A DNA stretch of 64,000 nucleotides from Paenibacillus sp. EZ-K15 (lineage in GTDB: Bacteria > Bacillota > Bacilli > Paenibacillales > Paenibacillaceae): contig NZ_PDHM01000028.1 of NCBI RefSeq assembly GCF_002573715.1, positions 476,321 through 540,320 of the forward strand. The letters are read 5' to 3'. The position numbers and the translations under genes are program-made. Positions 7,754 to 16,884 of the stretch are shown here, piece after piece (the stretch's first letter is position 1; each line of letters starts with the position of its first letter). Below the pieces are notes generated by a model that saw only the letters and a list, made by a program, of their open reading frames with translations, was not told the DNA's origin and ran no database searches.

Positions 7754-8854
7754 ATGTTTCTTGCACTGCGTGAACTTCAACATGCGAAGCTGCGCTATCT
7801 GCTGATTGGTTTCATTATGGTACTGATTGCCTGGCTCGTCCTGTTCGTGACGGGATTGGCTCAAGGGCTCTCCTCCGATAACGCCTCTTCCATACAAAAT
7901 ATGAAAGCCGACTATCTGGTCCTTCAGGAAGAGTCCGATCATCGGATCAATCGCTCCATTCTTACCGAGGAGCTCTGGACCGAAGTGCGGAGCCACCCAG
8001 GTGGAAACAAGGCCACCCCGCTGGGGGTACACATGAACACGCTGACTAAGGAAGGCTCCACAGCCAAATTCGATGCAGCTTTTTTTGCCATCGACGTGGA
8101 GAGCATGTTAGCTCCCAAGGTTGTTGAAGGTACCATGATTAACAATACGGATTCGGACCATGTCATGGCCGACCGCTCCTTGAAAGATGACGGGTACCAG
8201 TTAGGTGACCGGATCGTTGATCAGGCTACAGGCGCCACATATACCATTGCGGCGTTTACTGAAGGACAGTCCTTCAGCCATGCTCCGGTTATTCATATGA
8301 ATTTTGAAGGGTGGAAGGCTCTTCAGCCAAGGAGTGCGAAGCAAGAACCCATCTATAGTGCAATTGCTTTGAATGGCAGTCCGGAACAAAAGGAAACCCT
8401 AGCGCGGGACATATCTGGTATTGAGATTATAACGAAAAACGATGCGCTGCAGGGCATCCCCGGATTTAAGGAGGAGCAAGGCTCTCTCATCATGATGATT
8501 GTATTCTTGTTTGTGATCGCGGCTTTTGTCCTGGCTGTGTTCTTTTACGTCATCACGATTCAGAAAATGAATCAGTTCGGCGTCCTGAAGGCCATTGGAG
8601 CTGGAACCGGCTATCTGGTGAGGAATCTAATTTTTCAAGTCCTGACCCTTACCATCGTCAGTCTTGCGATCAGCATTGGCCTGACTTATGGAGTATCGAT
8701 CCTGTTGTCCGGCATCGTGCCGTTTTCATTACCCCCTTCGGTCGTCCTGCTCTGTTCGTTGCTATTCCTCGCGGTATCCCTGATGGGATCGCTATTGTCG
8801 CTGTATCGCGTCATCAAGATCGATGCCATCGAAGCTATCGGGAGGGCTGCATAA
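7754..8854 (+). CDS. ABC transporter permease (FtsX/MacB/DevC-like)
   Basis: A 366-residue membrane protein. It has one N-terminal helix (about 15-36), an extracytoplasmic domain of about 210 residues, and three C-terminal helices (about 250-275, 300-325, 330-355), which is the FtsX/MacB architecture. The first residues MFLALRELQHAKLRYLL are typical of DevC-type permeases. I use the ATG at 7754, preceded by GGAGATGAG; an upstream TTG in frame adds 25 unlikely residues. Its stop overlaps the ATPase start (TAATG). Such transporters usually export peptides, lipids or antibiotics from the membrane. The substrate cannot be told from sequence. Confidence 0.85.
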   Translation: MFLALRELQHAKLRYLLIGFIMVLIAWLVLFVTGLAQGLSSDNASSIQNMKADYLVLQEESDHRINRSILTEELWTEVRSHPGGNKATPLGVHMNTLTKEGSTAKFDAAFFAIDVESMLAPKVVEGTMINNTDSDHVMADRSLKDDGYQLGDRIVDQATGATYTIAAFTEGQSFSHAPVIHMNFEGWKALQPRSAKQEPIYSAIALNGSPEQKETLARDISGIEIITKNDALQGIPGFKEEQGSLIMMIVFLFVIAAFVLAVFFYVITIQKMNQFGVLKAIGAGTGYLVRNLIFQVLTLTIVSLAISIGLTYGVSILLSGIVPFSLPPSVVLLCSLLFLAVSLMGSLLSLYRVIKIDAIEAIGRAA

Positions 8855-9552
8855 TGAAATCATCCAAACTGTTATTGGATCAGGTGAGCAAAGAATTCGG
8901 CGATGGGGATACCACAGTTAACGTACTTAACAACATATCACTGGACATCAAAAGCGGGGAATTTGTCGCGGTTGTCGGGCCTTCCGGCTCCGGCAAAAGT
9001 ACCTTTCTCTCCATTGCAGGGGCACTGCTATCCCCTACCCAGGGACGAATATGGATGGGCGATCAGGAGGTTACAAGGCTATCTGCAAAAAAATTGAATC
9101 GGCTGCGGCTGAACCATATCGGATTTGTCTTTCAATCCTCCAATCTGATTCCTTATCTGACTGTTCGAGATCAGCTCCTTCTGATTGCCAAGCTGGCAGG
9201 TCAGCACGGCCAGGAGCCGCAGCAGCGGGCGGATGAGCTGCTTCATCGGCTGGGTTTATCGCACCGTAAGTTTTATTACCCTGAGAGCTTATCCGGCGGC
9301 GAACGACAGCGCGTTGCGATTGCCCGGGCATGGATGAACAATCCGGAGCTCATTCTGGCAGACGAGCCGACTGCAAGCCTGGATTCGGAGCGCGGTCGAA
9401 CCGTTGTTCAGATGCTCGCCGATGAGGTCAAGTTGCGCCAGAAAGCCGCCGTCATGGTCACGCATGACAAGCGCATGCTCGATCTATGTGACCGAATCGT
9501 CTATATCGAGGACGGCAAGTTAACCGAACAGCGACCGCCCACTCTGCTATAG
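8854..9552 (+). CDS. ABC transporter ATP-binding protein (LolD/MacB type)
   Basis: A 232-residue ATPase with Walker A GPSGSGKST, the Q-loop in GFVFQSSNLIPYLT, signature LSGGERQR, Walker B LILADEPTASLD and the H-loop VTHD. This is the family that pairs with four-helix permeases of the preceding kind. It is the last gene of the four-gene cluster and is followed by a strong terminator. It supplies energy for the adjacent permease. The drug- or lipid-export role is inferred from context only. Confidence 0.92.
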   Translation: MKSSKLLLDQVSKEFGDGDTTVNVLNNISLDIKSGEFVAVVGPSGSGKSTFLSIAGALLSPTQGRIWMGDQEVTRLSAKKLNRLRLNHIGFVFQSSNLIPYLTVRDQLLLIAKLAGQHGQEPQQRADELLHRLGLSHRKFYYPESLSGGERQRVAIARAWMNNPELILADEPTASLDSERGRTVVQMLADEVKLRQKAAVMVTHDKRMLDLCDRIVYIEDGKLTEQRPPTLL

Positions 9553-9560
9553 TATGAAAA

Positions 9561-9606
9561 AACCGGATTCATCCCTAGTAACCTAGTAGATGAATCCGGT
9601 TCTTTA
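9561..9606 (+). terminator. Terminator of the two-component/ABC cluster
   Basis: AACCGGATTCATC (9561-9573) pairs perfectly with GATGAATCCGGTT (9589-9601), followed by CTTTATT. The rest of this gap (9607-9885) contains no convincing gene, promoter or repeat. Confidence 0.85.
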
Positions 9607-9885
9607 TTATGCTGGATCGTGTACCTTGTCCAGCTCTCAAGAAGGCCACACCCCTCATTGAATTCGTATGGCTTCTGTCCCCCCTACATGATCTGACTGC
9701 ATATACCCGCTGCCTTTAGCCCCAATTCCAAATTATCAGCGTGCTGTCCTCTATGTCTCTCTCCATTATAGGGTGGATGGACAACCGACTAAGGGATAAT
9801 ATTATTCAAATGCAGGGACAAATTCTTCCACCTTTAGGGTATCAATGTTATCTCACGATGCGTTTTGATCTCCACCTTCTTTACC

Positions 9886-9923
9886 AAAAAGAAAAACCCG
9901 CCGACAATATCTATCGGCAGGTT
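9886..9923 (-). terminator. Terminator of purA
   Basis: Read on the minus strand, AACCTGCCGA and TCGGCGGGTT form a stem with one mismatch around a 9-base loop, directly followed by a run of T (TTTCTTTTT). It lies 64 bases past the purA stop. Confidence 0.85.
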
Positions 9924-9986
9924 CATAGACCTATCTTATTGTTGAAGTTGAACTTCTAGTCTCTTTATCCTTGGTCCAACGCTAGA

Positions 9987-11276
9987 TTATTTCTCGTAAA
10001 TTGGAAGCACTTGATTCGTCTGCTCCCGGTTGCGACCAACGGAGAAGATAGCAATCGGAATACCGGTCAGCTCGGATACGCGCTCGACATAGCGACGGGT
10101 GTTCTCCGGCAGATCCTCCAGCGTTTTTGCTCCGGTAATGTCTTCGTTCCAGCCTGGCAGCTCTTCATAGATTGCTTCGCATTCAGCAAGCATTTTCAGG
10201 CTTGCTGGATAGTGTGTGATTTCTTCACCGCGGAATTTATATGCAGTACAGATCTTAACGGTCTCAAGACCACTCAGCACATCAAGCGAGTTCAGGGACA
10301 AGCCGGTAATTCCGCTCACACGGCGGGCATGGCGTACAACTACGCTATCGAACCAGCCTACGCGGCGAGCACGTCCGGTCACCGTGCCGTATTCATGTCC
10401 TTTTTCACGAATGTACTCACCGATCTCATTGTCCAGCTCCGTTGGGAAAGGTCCATCCCCTACACGCGTCGTATAGGATTTAGCCACACCGATCACCTGT
10501 TGAATCTTCGATGGCCCTACACCGGAGCCGATACATACACCGCCGGCAGAAGGATTCGAAGACGTAACGAACGGGTACGTGCCTTGGTCGATGTCCAGCA
10601 TAACGCCTTGCGCGCCTTCGAACAATACTTTTTGATTCGCATCGATCGCATCATTCAGGATGACGGAAGTATCACGCACATATTTACGAATGATTTCGGC
10701 GTATTCCAGGTATTGCGTCAGAATCTCTTCAACATTGAGTTCTTCTCCGCCATACACCTGGGTAATGACTTGATTCTTCTCCTTCACCAGATGGCGAAGC
10801 TTCAGCTCGAACTCTTCCGCATCCATCAAATCTGCGATCCGGATACCGTTACGTGCCGCTTTATCCATGTAGCAAGGGCCGATTCCCTTGCGGGTCGTAC
10901 CGATTTTGTTCGGACCTTTGCGGTCCTCTTCCAGAGCATCCAATACCATATGATAAGGCATGATAACATGAGCACGATCACTGATTACCAGATTATCCGT
11001 GCTGAACCCGTTATCATGAATATAATTAATCTCTTCAATAAGTGCAGCCGGGTTAACGACCATACCGTTTCCGATCACACAGGTTTTATCTTTATAGAAT
11101 ACTCCGGATGGAATCAAGCTAAGCTTGAATTTTTTACCGTCAATCAGAATGGTGTGGCCGGCATTGTTGCCGCCTTGGTAACGGGCTACCACGTCAGCGC
11201 TTTCCGCCAAATAATCCGTGATTTTCCCTTTCCCTTCATCTCCCCATTGTGTTCCCACAACGACTACCGTTGACAT
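9987..11276 (-). CDS. purA: Adenylosuccinate synthetase PurA
   Basis: A 429-residue enzyme that makes adenylosuccinate from IMP and aspartate using GTP, the first committed step to AMP. The N-terminal GTP-binding loop GTQWGDEGKGK, the motif QGGNNAGHT and TTRKGIGPCY are all present, and the length is normal. I start at 11276 (MSTVVVV), with GGAGG 7 bases upstream, rather than at an ATG two codons earlier that is too close to it. The gene has its own promoter with two PurR-type boxes and its own terminator, so it is monocistronic. The location next to dnaB matches other Bacillales. Confidence 0.97.
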   Translation of the reverse strand: MSTVVVVGTQWGDEGKGKITDYLAESADVVARYQGGNNAGHTILIDGKKFKLSLIPSGVFYKDKTCVIGNGMVVNPAALIEEINYIHDNGFSTDNLVISDRAHVIMPYHMVLDALEEDRKGPNKIGTTRKGIGPCYMDKAARNGIRIADLMDAEEFELKLRHLVKEKNQVITQVYGGEELNVEEILTQYLEYAEIIRKYVRDTSVILNDAIDANQKVLFEGAQGVMLDIDQGTYPFVTSSNPSAGGVCIGSGVGPSKIQQVIGVAKSYTTRVGDGPFPTELDNEIGEYIREKGHEYGTVTGRARRVGWFDSVVVRHARRVSGITGLSLNSLDVLSGLETVKICTAYKFRGEEITHYPASLKMLAECEAIYEELPGWNEDITGAKTLEDLPENTRRYVERVSELTGIPIAIFSVGRNREQTNQVLPIYEK

Positions 11277-11387
11277 ATTCATTCCTCCGCCCGGGCTGTT
11301 ACACCCTTAATATTTCACGTAACACTGATGAAATAACCTCTACATGATGATTAAAATTCAACCTCACTGCACTAAAGCAGCAATACC

Positions 11388-11416
11388 AGTGTAACAGTCC
11401 CCATTTTTAAAGTCAA
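11388..11416 (-). promoter_or_regulatory. Sigma-A promoter of purA
   Basis: On the minus strand, TTGACT (11411-11416) and TACACT (11388-11393) are separated by exactly 17 bases. The start of transcription would be near 11381, giving a leader of about 105 bases. Confidence 0.7.
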
Positions 11417-11420
11417 ATAC

Positions 11421-11464
11421 AAAAACGAACAATCGCACATCAGTGTGTACGATTGTTCGGAATT
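11421..11464. promoter_or_regulatory. Two inverted PurBox sequences (PurR operator)
   Basis: The PurR box of Bacillus is AWWWCCGAACWWT. On the minus strand AATTCCGAACAAT (11452-11464) matches every position. On the plus strand AAAAACGAACAAT (11421-11433) has one mismatch. They face each other with 18 bp between them and lie just upstream of the -35 of purA, as in known PurR-regulated promoters. The same bases could fold as a stem-loop and help terminate dnaB, but the consensus match and position favour an operator. The remaining 11465-11579 shows nothing else I can name. Confidence 0.7.
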
Positions 11465-11579
11465 AGGACGAGATTATACAATGATTGCCGCATTATTCGG
11501 GGAACCGCCATAAGAAATGCCCCTAACTTACAGCTAGCGGCAGGTATCTGTCTGGCTAGACTAAGGTTGAATACCGCCG

Positions 11580-12944
11580 TTATCCGGCGGCGAAGGCATC
11601 GGCATGCGTTCGCTCGTAATTGACGAATTTATTAAAGTTCTTCAGGAAGACCAGTTCCACCGTACCTACAGGACCGTTACGCTGTTTGGCAATGATGATC
11701 TCGATGATGTTCTTCTTCTCCGTCTCCTGATTGTAATAATCATCCCGGTACAAGAACGCAACGATATCGGCATCCTGCTCAATCGAGCCGGATTCCCGAA
11801 GGTCACTCATCATCGGACGCTTATCCTGACGCTGCTCCACGCCCCGGCTGAGCTGTGACAGCGCAATAACCGGCACTTCGAGCTCACGGGCGATTTGTTT
11901 AAGCGTACGCGAGATCTCGGATACCTCCTGCTGCCGGTTCTCCCCGGCCTTGCCGCGTCCATGAATGAGCTGGAGGTAATCGATCAGGATCATGCCGAGC
12001 CCCTTCTCCTTCTTCAGACGGCGACACTTCGCACGTATATCGGCAACCGTAACGCCCGGTGTATCATCAATGTAGATCTCGGCTTCCGACAGAGCTGCAA
12101 TGCCCATCGTAAGTTTGGACCAATCCTCATCTCCTTTGAAATCACCGTTACGCATGACGCCGGCGTCCAGGTTAGCCTCCGCACAGATCATACGCTGTAC
12201 GAGCTGCGGCGCTGACATCTCCAGACTGAAGATCGCTACGGTTTCCTTGGCACGAATCGCCACATTTTGGGCAATATTCAAGGCAAATGCGGTTTTACCT
12301 ACGGAAGGACGGGCAGCTACGATGATCAAATCGTTGCGCTGGAATCCGCTTGTCATTTTATCCAAATCCACAAAGCCGGATGGAATGCCCGTTGTATTCC
12401 CCCGGTTCTGATGGAGAACCTCCACCTTCTCGAATACTTCCATCAGCACATCTCGGATCGCAATAAATCCACTGCCTGTGCGCCGATTGGAAATCTCGAG
12501 AATGCGGCGCTCCGCCTCGCTGAGCATACCGGATACATCTTCTCCTCCGGTATATCCTTCACTTACAATCTGTGTTGCAGTTCGAATCAACCGCCGCAGC
12601 ATCGATTTCTCTTCGATGATCTGTGCGTAATAATCCACGTTTGCAGCCGTCGGGACCGCATGAGCCAGCTTTGCTAAATAGCTGACGCCTCCGACCTCTT
12701 CCAGCTGCCCTTTATCTTGCAGGAGAGATGTAAGGGTCACCAGATCGATCGGTTGATTGCCTTCCCCGAGCTGCACCATAACTTCATAGATCATCTGATG
12801 CGTTTTGTCGTAGAAGTCCTCGGCCTGCACCCGCTCCATCGCTGTAATCAGCGCTTCACTTTGCAGCAGAATGGCACCCAGCACCGCCTGCTCTGCCTCA
12901 AGGTTCTGCGGGGGGACCCGATCGAAATAGAGTTCTCCTCCCAT
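11580..12944 (-). CDS. dnaB: Replicative DNA helicase DnaB (DnaC in Bacillus)
   Basis: A 454-residue hexameric helicase. The N-terminal primase-interaction domain begins FDRVPPQNLEAEQAVLGAILL; the RecA-like domain has Walker A ARPSVGKTAFAL, Walker B MILIDYLQLI, and the SQLSRGVEQR motif. Length is normal. It follows rplI with a gap of one base and has the ribosome-binding site GGAGGAG. It is the last gene of the MazG-like/yybS/gdpP/rplI/dnaB operon. It unwinds the fork after loading at oriC. Confidence 0.97.
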   Translation of the reverse strand: MGGELYFDRVPPQNLEAEQAVLGAILLQSEALITAMERVQAEDFYDKTHQMIYEVMVQLGEGNQPIDLVTLTSLLQDKGQLEEVGGVSYLAKLAHAVPTAANVDYYAQIIEEKSMLRRLIRTATQIVSEGYTGGEDVSGMLSEAERRILEISNRRTGSGFIAIRDVLMEVFEKVEVLHQNRGNTTGIPSGFVDLDKMTSGFQRNDLIIVAARPSVGKTAFALNIAQNVAIRAKETVAIFSLEMSAPQLVQRMICAEANLDAGVMRNGDFKGDEDWSKLTMGIAALSEAEIYIDDTPGVTVADIRAKCRRLKKEKGLGMILIDYLQLIHGRGKAGENRQQEVSEISRTLKQIARELEVPVIALSQLSRGVEQRQDKRPMMSDLRESGSIEQDADIVAFLYRDDYYNQETEKKNIIEIIIAKQRNGPVGTVELVFLKNFNKFVNYERTHADAFAAG

Positions 12945-12945
12945 A

Positions 12946-13389
12946 TTACTCCTCCGTAATTTGAACCTTGAGCGTCGCCTTGACGTCAGGATGCAGCTTC
13001 ACCGGAATCTGGGTAACACCCAGACTGCGGATCGGATCGCTAAGTTCAATTTTGCGTTTGTCGATTTTGATCTTCTGACCTGCCAGAGCCTCAGCAATTT
13101 GTTTGCTGGTAATGGCGCCGAACAAACGGCCGCCCTCTCCAGCTTTAGCTTTCAGGACAACCGTCATCTCTTCCAGCTTTTTACCGAGCGCCTGTGCTTC
13201 TTCCTTCTCCTGAGCCTTGCGCTTATCCTCGGAAGCCTGCTGCTGCTCCAGCGTCTTCATGTTGCCGTCGGTTGCCGGACGAGCGACTCCCCGCGGAATC
13301 AGGAAGTTCGTTGCGTATCCTTCCGAAACTTCCTTCACTTCACCTTTCTTGCCTTGACCCTTCATATCTTTTATGAAAATGACTTTCAT
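12946..13389 (-). CDS. rplI: 50S ribosomal protein L9
   Basis: A 147-residue L9 protein. The N-terminal 23S-binding domain (MKVIFIKDMKGQGKKGEVKE) leads into GYATNFLIPRGVA, then a long charged connecting helix (about 45-75) and the C-terminal domain. The start ATG overlaps the gdpP stop by 4 bases (ATGA), so it is translationally coupled. It binds the large subunit near the base of L1. Confidence 0.97.
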   Translation of the reverse strand: MKVIFIKDMKGQGKKGEVKEVSEGYATNFLIPRGVARPATDGNMKTLEQQQASEDKRKAQEKEEAQALGKKLEEMTVVLKAKAGEGGRLFGAITSKQIAEALAGQKIKIDKRKIELSDPIRSLGVTQIPVKLHPDVKATLKVQITEE

Positions 13390-15386
13390 TCAAATAACCC
13401 CTCTTTCGCTTCGATGTCCTTCAGTACTTCCATCAACTTCTCCTCGGCTTTCTCAGGCGTCGTATCCAGTTGTACTGCGGCGTTCGTTAAATGTCCGCCT
13501 CCCCCGAGACGTTCCATAATCATCTGAACATTCATCTTGCCCATAGAGCGGGCGCTGATGCCAATCTTGCCGTCAGTGCGTTCGCTAATGACAAACGATG
13601 CCTGCACATCCGTCATATTCAGCAGCATATCCGCTACTTGAGCGATCAGCAGCTGCGGCATAGGCTCCCCACTCTTCGATACCGCAATGGCGATATGGTC
13701 ATATACCATTTTAGCATGTTTCACGATTTCTGCCTTCGCTATAAATTCTGTCAGATCTTCCTTGAGCACCCGCTGAATCATCATCGTATCAGCACCGTGA
13801 CGCCGTAGGAAACCGGCAGCCTCGAACGTTCTCGATCCCGTATGGAGGGCAAAATGCTTGGTATCTACCGTGATCCCTGCCAATAGGGCCGTCGCCTCAA
13901 CCGGAGTAAGAGATACCCGCTCGTGAATATATTGCAGCACCTCGGTAACCAGCTCACAGGTCGAGGAGGCATACGGTTCAAGATAGATCAGCACCGCGTC
14001 ATTAATGAACTCTTCTCCGCGCCGGTGATGATCCATCACCACGACACGGCTTGCGCGATGAACCAGCCGCGGCTCCATCGTCATGGAGGCTTTATGCGTA
14101 TCAACCACAACGAGCAATGTATGCTCTGTCATCATCTGCATCGCTTGCTCGGTGGAGACGAATCGGTTCATCAAGGCCTCGTCCTTGCGGACCTCTTCCA
14201 TAAGCCTCGAAATCGACGGATTCATTCCCTCCATCACGATATAAGCCTCCACTTTATACATCTGGGCTGCTTTCAGTATGCCGATTGCAGCGCCGACCAC
14301 GTCCATATCCGGCAGCTTATGGCCCATGATGATCACTTTGTCGCTCTCCTGCATCAAATCACGCAGCGCATGGGAGATGACACGTGCCCTTACGCGCGTC
14401 CGTTTCTCCACTGCATTGGATTTACCGCCGTAGAAGGAAAGCCTTTGACCCGCTTTGACGGCAGCTTGATCTCCGCCGCGGCCCAGCGCCATATCCAAAC
14501 TGGATTGTGCTAGCTGCCCCAGCTCCGTAATGTCGTCTGAACCGAAGGCAAGGCCAACGCTTAGCGTCAGCGGTACCTTCAGATCGGCGGTCATTTCCCG
14601 GACTTCATCCAAGATGAGAAAACGGCTGTTCTCCAGCGCATCGAGCGACCTGTGGTTGAGCATCATCAAATAGCGGTCCGAAGAAAGTCTCCGCAAATAG
14701 ACGTTAAATTCACGCGCCCAATCGGTGATCTCACTGGTTACCTTCGCAATCAATGCCGTACGCTGTTGATCATCCATCCCCTGCGAGGCCTCATCGATGT
14801 TATCCATCATGATAATGCCTAAAGCCAATCGCTCATCCTCATACCGCTGCCTTAGCACGGCCAGCTCGGTAATCTCATCCAGATAAATGAGTCGCTCATC
14901 CGGAATGACCGTTGCTCCATAGAACTTATCCTCGTGGGAGATCTCCAAACGAATTTCTTTCGGCAGCTTCTCCTTGTTATCCTTCTTCTCTTGGGCTTCC
15001 TTCATCGCGTTAACCAGCTGAGGAAACAACTCCTGCAAGGATACCCCGACCAACGACTGATGCGGAAACATATTGACTACGAATTGGTTATGCCACTCCA
15101 CTGTCTTGTCTTCGCTATACAGCACAATGCCAAACGGCAGTACGCTGACCGCTTCGCCCTCGACCCGCTGAATCCGAAATGACAGATCCCCAATATAATC
15201 CACCAGCTCCCGGCGGAATTTCATCTCCGTCTTCAGCATCGCATAGCCGCCTACCACCGCAAGCAGCAATCCGACCAGCCCCAGAATGGTATTGTAGAAC
15301 GACAGAAAAATAACAAGCAGAAGCACCAGCGCAAACGCCCAGACGGTATGATAGCCGTGCCAGCGCTTCTGCAGAAATTTAGGCAT
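13386..15386 (-). CDS. gdpP: Cyclic-di-AMP phosphodiesterase GdpP (YybT)
   Basis: A 666-residue membrane phosphodiesterase that cleaves c-di-AMP to pApA. Two membrane helices (about 13-49), a PAS-like domain (about 75-170), a degenerate GGDEF domain (about 180-315) and a DHH/DHHA1 catalytic module follow in order. Metal-binding residues are visible: D360 and D362 in GHKLPDMDVVGAA, D429 in VVVDTH, and D452-H453-H454. The final GGGGHLTNAA motif of DHHA1 is intact. The length fits the family. It lies between yybS and rplI, the usual place. A two-CBS protein 1.5 kb upstream may belong to the same signalling pathway, but that is a guess. Confidence 0.96.
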   Translation of the reverse strand: MPKFLQKRWHGYHTVWAFALVLLLVIFLSFYNTILGLVGLLLAVVGGYAMLKTEMKFRRELVDYIGDLSFRIQRVEGEAVSVLPFGIVLYSEDKTVEWHNQFVVNMFPHQSLVGVSLQELFPQLVNAMKEAQEKKDNKEKLPKEIRLEISHEDKFYGATVIPDERLIYLDEITELAVLRQRYEDERLALGIIMMDNIDEASQGMDDQQRTALIAKVTSEITDWAREFNVYLRRLSSDRYLMMLNHRSLDALENSRFLILDEVREMTADLKVPLTLSVGLAFGSDDITELGQLAQSSLDMALGRGGDQAAVKAGQRLSFYGGKSNAVEKRTRVRARVISHALRDLMQESDKVIIMGHKLPDMDVVGAAIGILKAAQMYKVEAYIVMEGMNPSISRLMEEVRKDEALMNRFVSTEQAMQMMTEHTLLVVVDTHKASMTMEPRLVHRASRVVVMDHHRRGEEFINDAVLIYLEPYASSTCELVTEVLQYIHERVSLTPVEATALLAGITVDTKHFALHTGSRTFEAAGFLRRHGADTMMIQRVLKEDLTEFIAKAEIVKHAKMVYDHIAIAVSKSGEPMPQLLIAQVADMLLNMTDVQASFVISERTDGKIGISARSMGKMNVQMIMERLGGGGHLTNAAVQLDTTPEKAEEKLMEVLKDIEAKEGLFE

Positions 15387-15397
15387 GACTCATCACC

Positions 15398-16324
15398 CTA
15401 TCTTTTGGTTTTACTAAACGCCTGACGAAGTGGGAACGCCAAGTCCAGGATTCCGATAATCATAGCCGGCGGGAACAGCACAATCGGTATAGCCGTCAAA
15501 AGCGGTACAATCGGATGCCACTTCCGTTCGTGAGCGAGGTAGTAGAAGAACCCCAGCGCTTGGATCATGAAGCAGATCTGCAGCAAAGGTGTAGCGTTAG
15601 CCGCAATCATCTTCATGAAGGTATTGTCCGAATTAACGGTTGCTATGTTGATGAAGAAAATGAGCAAGTAGTACCAGATCAGGGAACGCGGCAGCATCCA
15701 TTCTCTAGCCGGCTTCAGCCGCGGTACGGTCAAGCCCATGCTGTTGAGTGTAGGACGAGCCAAAGCATGGGTTACCACCGTCATAAGGAACGAGCTGATA
15801 ATCATCGCAAATGGAACCAAGCGCATCGTTTGATCTTTAATGAACTGTGTATCGAGTTCGGTGCCAAGGAACTGTCCGCCCAGGCCGCCTTCTACACCCA
15901 TCTCAGTGAGCGGAGCGGTCGTCATCTTCACAATCTCATCCACGTACTCCGACAGATTTAATTGGAAGAAGGCCGTGCTGATCATGAGCAGAACGAGCAT
16001 TTCCACCAGCATGACAGCCATGCCATACTTCAATACCTGCATGGCAGCCTTCCGCTTCCGGTACAAATACCCCATGACGATCCCCGGAATGGCAAAATAG
16101 ATCGCGAATAACACATATATGGGATGAATCAGAAGCGCGATCAGCCACACGGGCACCACATGCATGATAAATGATTTTGTATTCAAAGCCGTAAACAGAA
16201 TCGCAACCGGCAGAACTAACAAGAAAGCCGTTACGATCGAAAAGGGTGTGAGTAGTGATAGCAGCAGAAGCAAATAAATAACGCTCCATACCGCCGTAGT
16301 CCAGCGCAGTTTCAATATGTTCAC
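15398..16324 (-). CDS. yybS: DUF2232 membrane protein YybS
   Basis: A 308-residue polytopic protein with about eight hydrophobic helices, matching the YybS/DUF2232 family that sits before gdpP in Bacillales. Its function is unknown. The GTG at 16324 overlaps the stop of the preceding gene (GTGA). A TTG three codons later (16315) is better spaced from GAGGTG and could be the true start. The gap to gdpP is 11 bases. Related proteins have been linked to sporulation or membrane processes, but nothing in the sequence decides this. Confidence 0.85.
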   Translation of the reverse strand: MNILKLRWTTAVWSVIYLLLLLSLLTPFSIVTAFLLVLPVAILFTALNTKSFIMHVVPVWLIALLIHPIYVLFAIYFAIPGIVMGYLYRKRKAAMQVLKYGMAVMLVEMLVLLMISTAFFQLNLSEYVDEIVKMTTAPLTEMGVEGGLGGQFLGTELDTQFIKDQTMRLVPFAMIISSFLMTVVTHALARPTLNSMGLTVPRLKPAREWMLPRSLIWYYLLIFFINIATVNSDNTFMKMIAANATPLLQICFMIQALGFFYYLAHERKWHPIVPLLTAIPIVLFPPAMIIGILDLAFPLRQAFSKTKR

Positions 16325-16632
16325 CTCTTACGTAAATGTTCTTCAAGCGCGGAAATATCCTGGTACCAATCTTCCAGTTGATGTCCTTCCTGCTTATGCT
16401 TTTTCAATTTCTCTAACAAGAGATCGTCCAAATCCCGATAGGTCAAGCCGAGCCTTCGGCCCAGTATGTATGAGCTCATCATCAGGCTTGCCAAACTGTC
16501 TCCAACCTTTGTAGTGCTGCCTTCCCATAGAGCTTTGAATAACCGGGATACATTGTCAATTACTTCGGTTTTGAGCCATTCAATCACTTTGGCGCGTTTA
16601 GCTACATCCAAGTCCTTCGGCATATTTGGCAT
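16321..16632 (-). CDS. MazG-like family protein
   Basis: A 103-residue, all-helical small protein of the MazG-like type (VIEWLKTEVIDNVSRLFKALWEG, then LLLEKLKKHKQEGHQLEDWYQD). It lacks the clear EExxE metal-binding signature of true MazG pyrophosphatases, so enzyme activity is doubtful. I prefer the ATG at 16632, spaced from GGGAGAG; an ATG two codons earlier abuts that site. It is the first gene of the operon running to dnaB and overlaps yybS by 4 bases. It could be a structural or regulatory relative. Confidence 0.75.
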   Translation of the reverse strand: MPNMPKDLDVAKRAKVIEWLKTEVIDNVSRLFKALWEGSTTKVGDSLASLMMSSYILGRRLGLTYRDLDDLLLEKLKKHKQEGHQLEDWYQDISALEEHLRKR

Positions 16633-16665
16633 ATCCATCTCTCCCTGAAAACAGCTTTATTCTCC

Positions 16666-16674
16666 ATTATAGCA
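16666..16674 (-). promoter_or_regulatory. Extended -10 promoter of the yybS-gdpP-rplI-dnaB operon
   Basis: The minus strand reads TGCTATAAT, a perfect -10 with the TGn extension, about 34 bases before the first ATG. No good -35 is visible at 17 bp, which extended -10 promoters tolerate. The stretch 16681-16884 upstream shows nothing further. Confidence 0.55.
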
Positions 16675-16884
16675 TAAAAAAAAGCCGCCCACACAAAGGC
16701 CCATGCACCCTGTCCATCCTTAGAACCAGCGGATAGAGATAACCTACCTTCTCTTTGTACTCCAATCGGGCCCCGGTTATTCCTCCCCGCTCTTTCACTG
16801 CTGCCTCGCTTCTATAAAAATAGGACGTGTTACCCACATTGTCATCGTGGTCCCACGCCCTTGTTTATTCACAAATCTACTTGA

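Noticed and set aside
9741..9959. 72-codon frame in the gap before purA
   Set aside because: No ribosome-binding site and it runs through the purA terminator.
10011..11273. 420-codon open frame on the plus strand opposite purA
   Set aside because: It is the antisense shadow of purA, with no ribosome-binding site and no recognisable domain.
11426..11459. Stem-loop CGAACAATCG/CGATTGTTCG as the dnaB terminator
   Set aside because: The arms are two PurBox sequences placed before the purA promoter; the operator reading explains them better, though both could hold.
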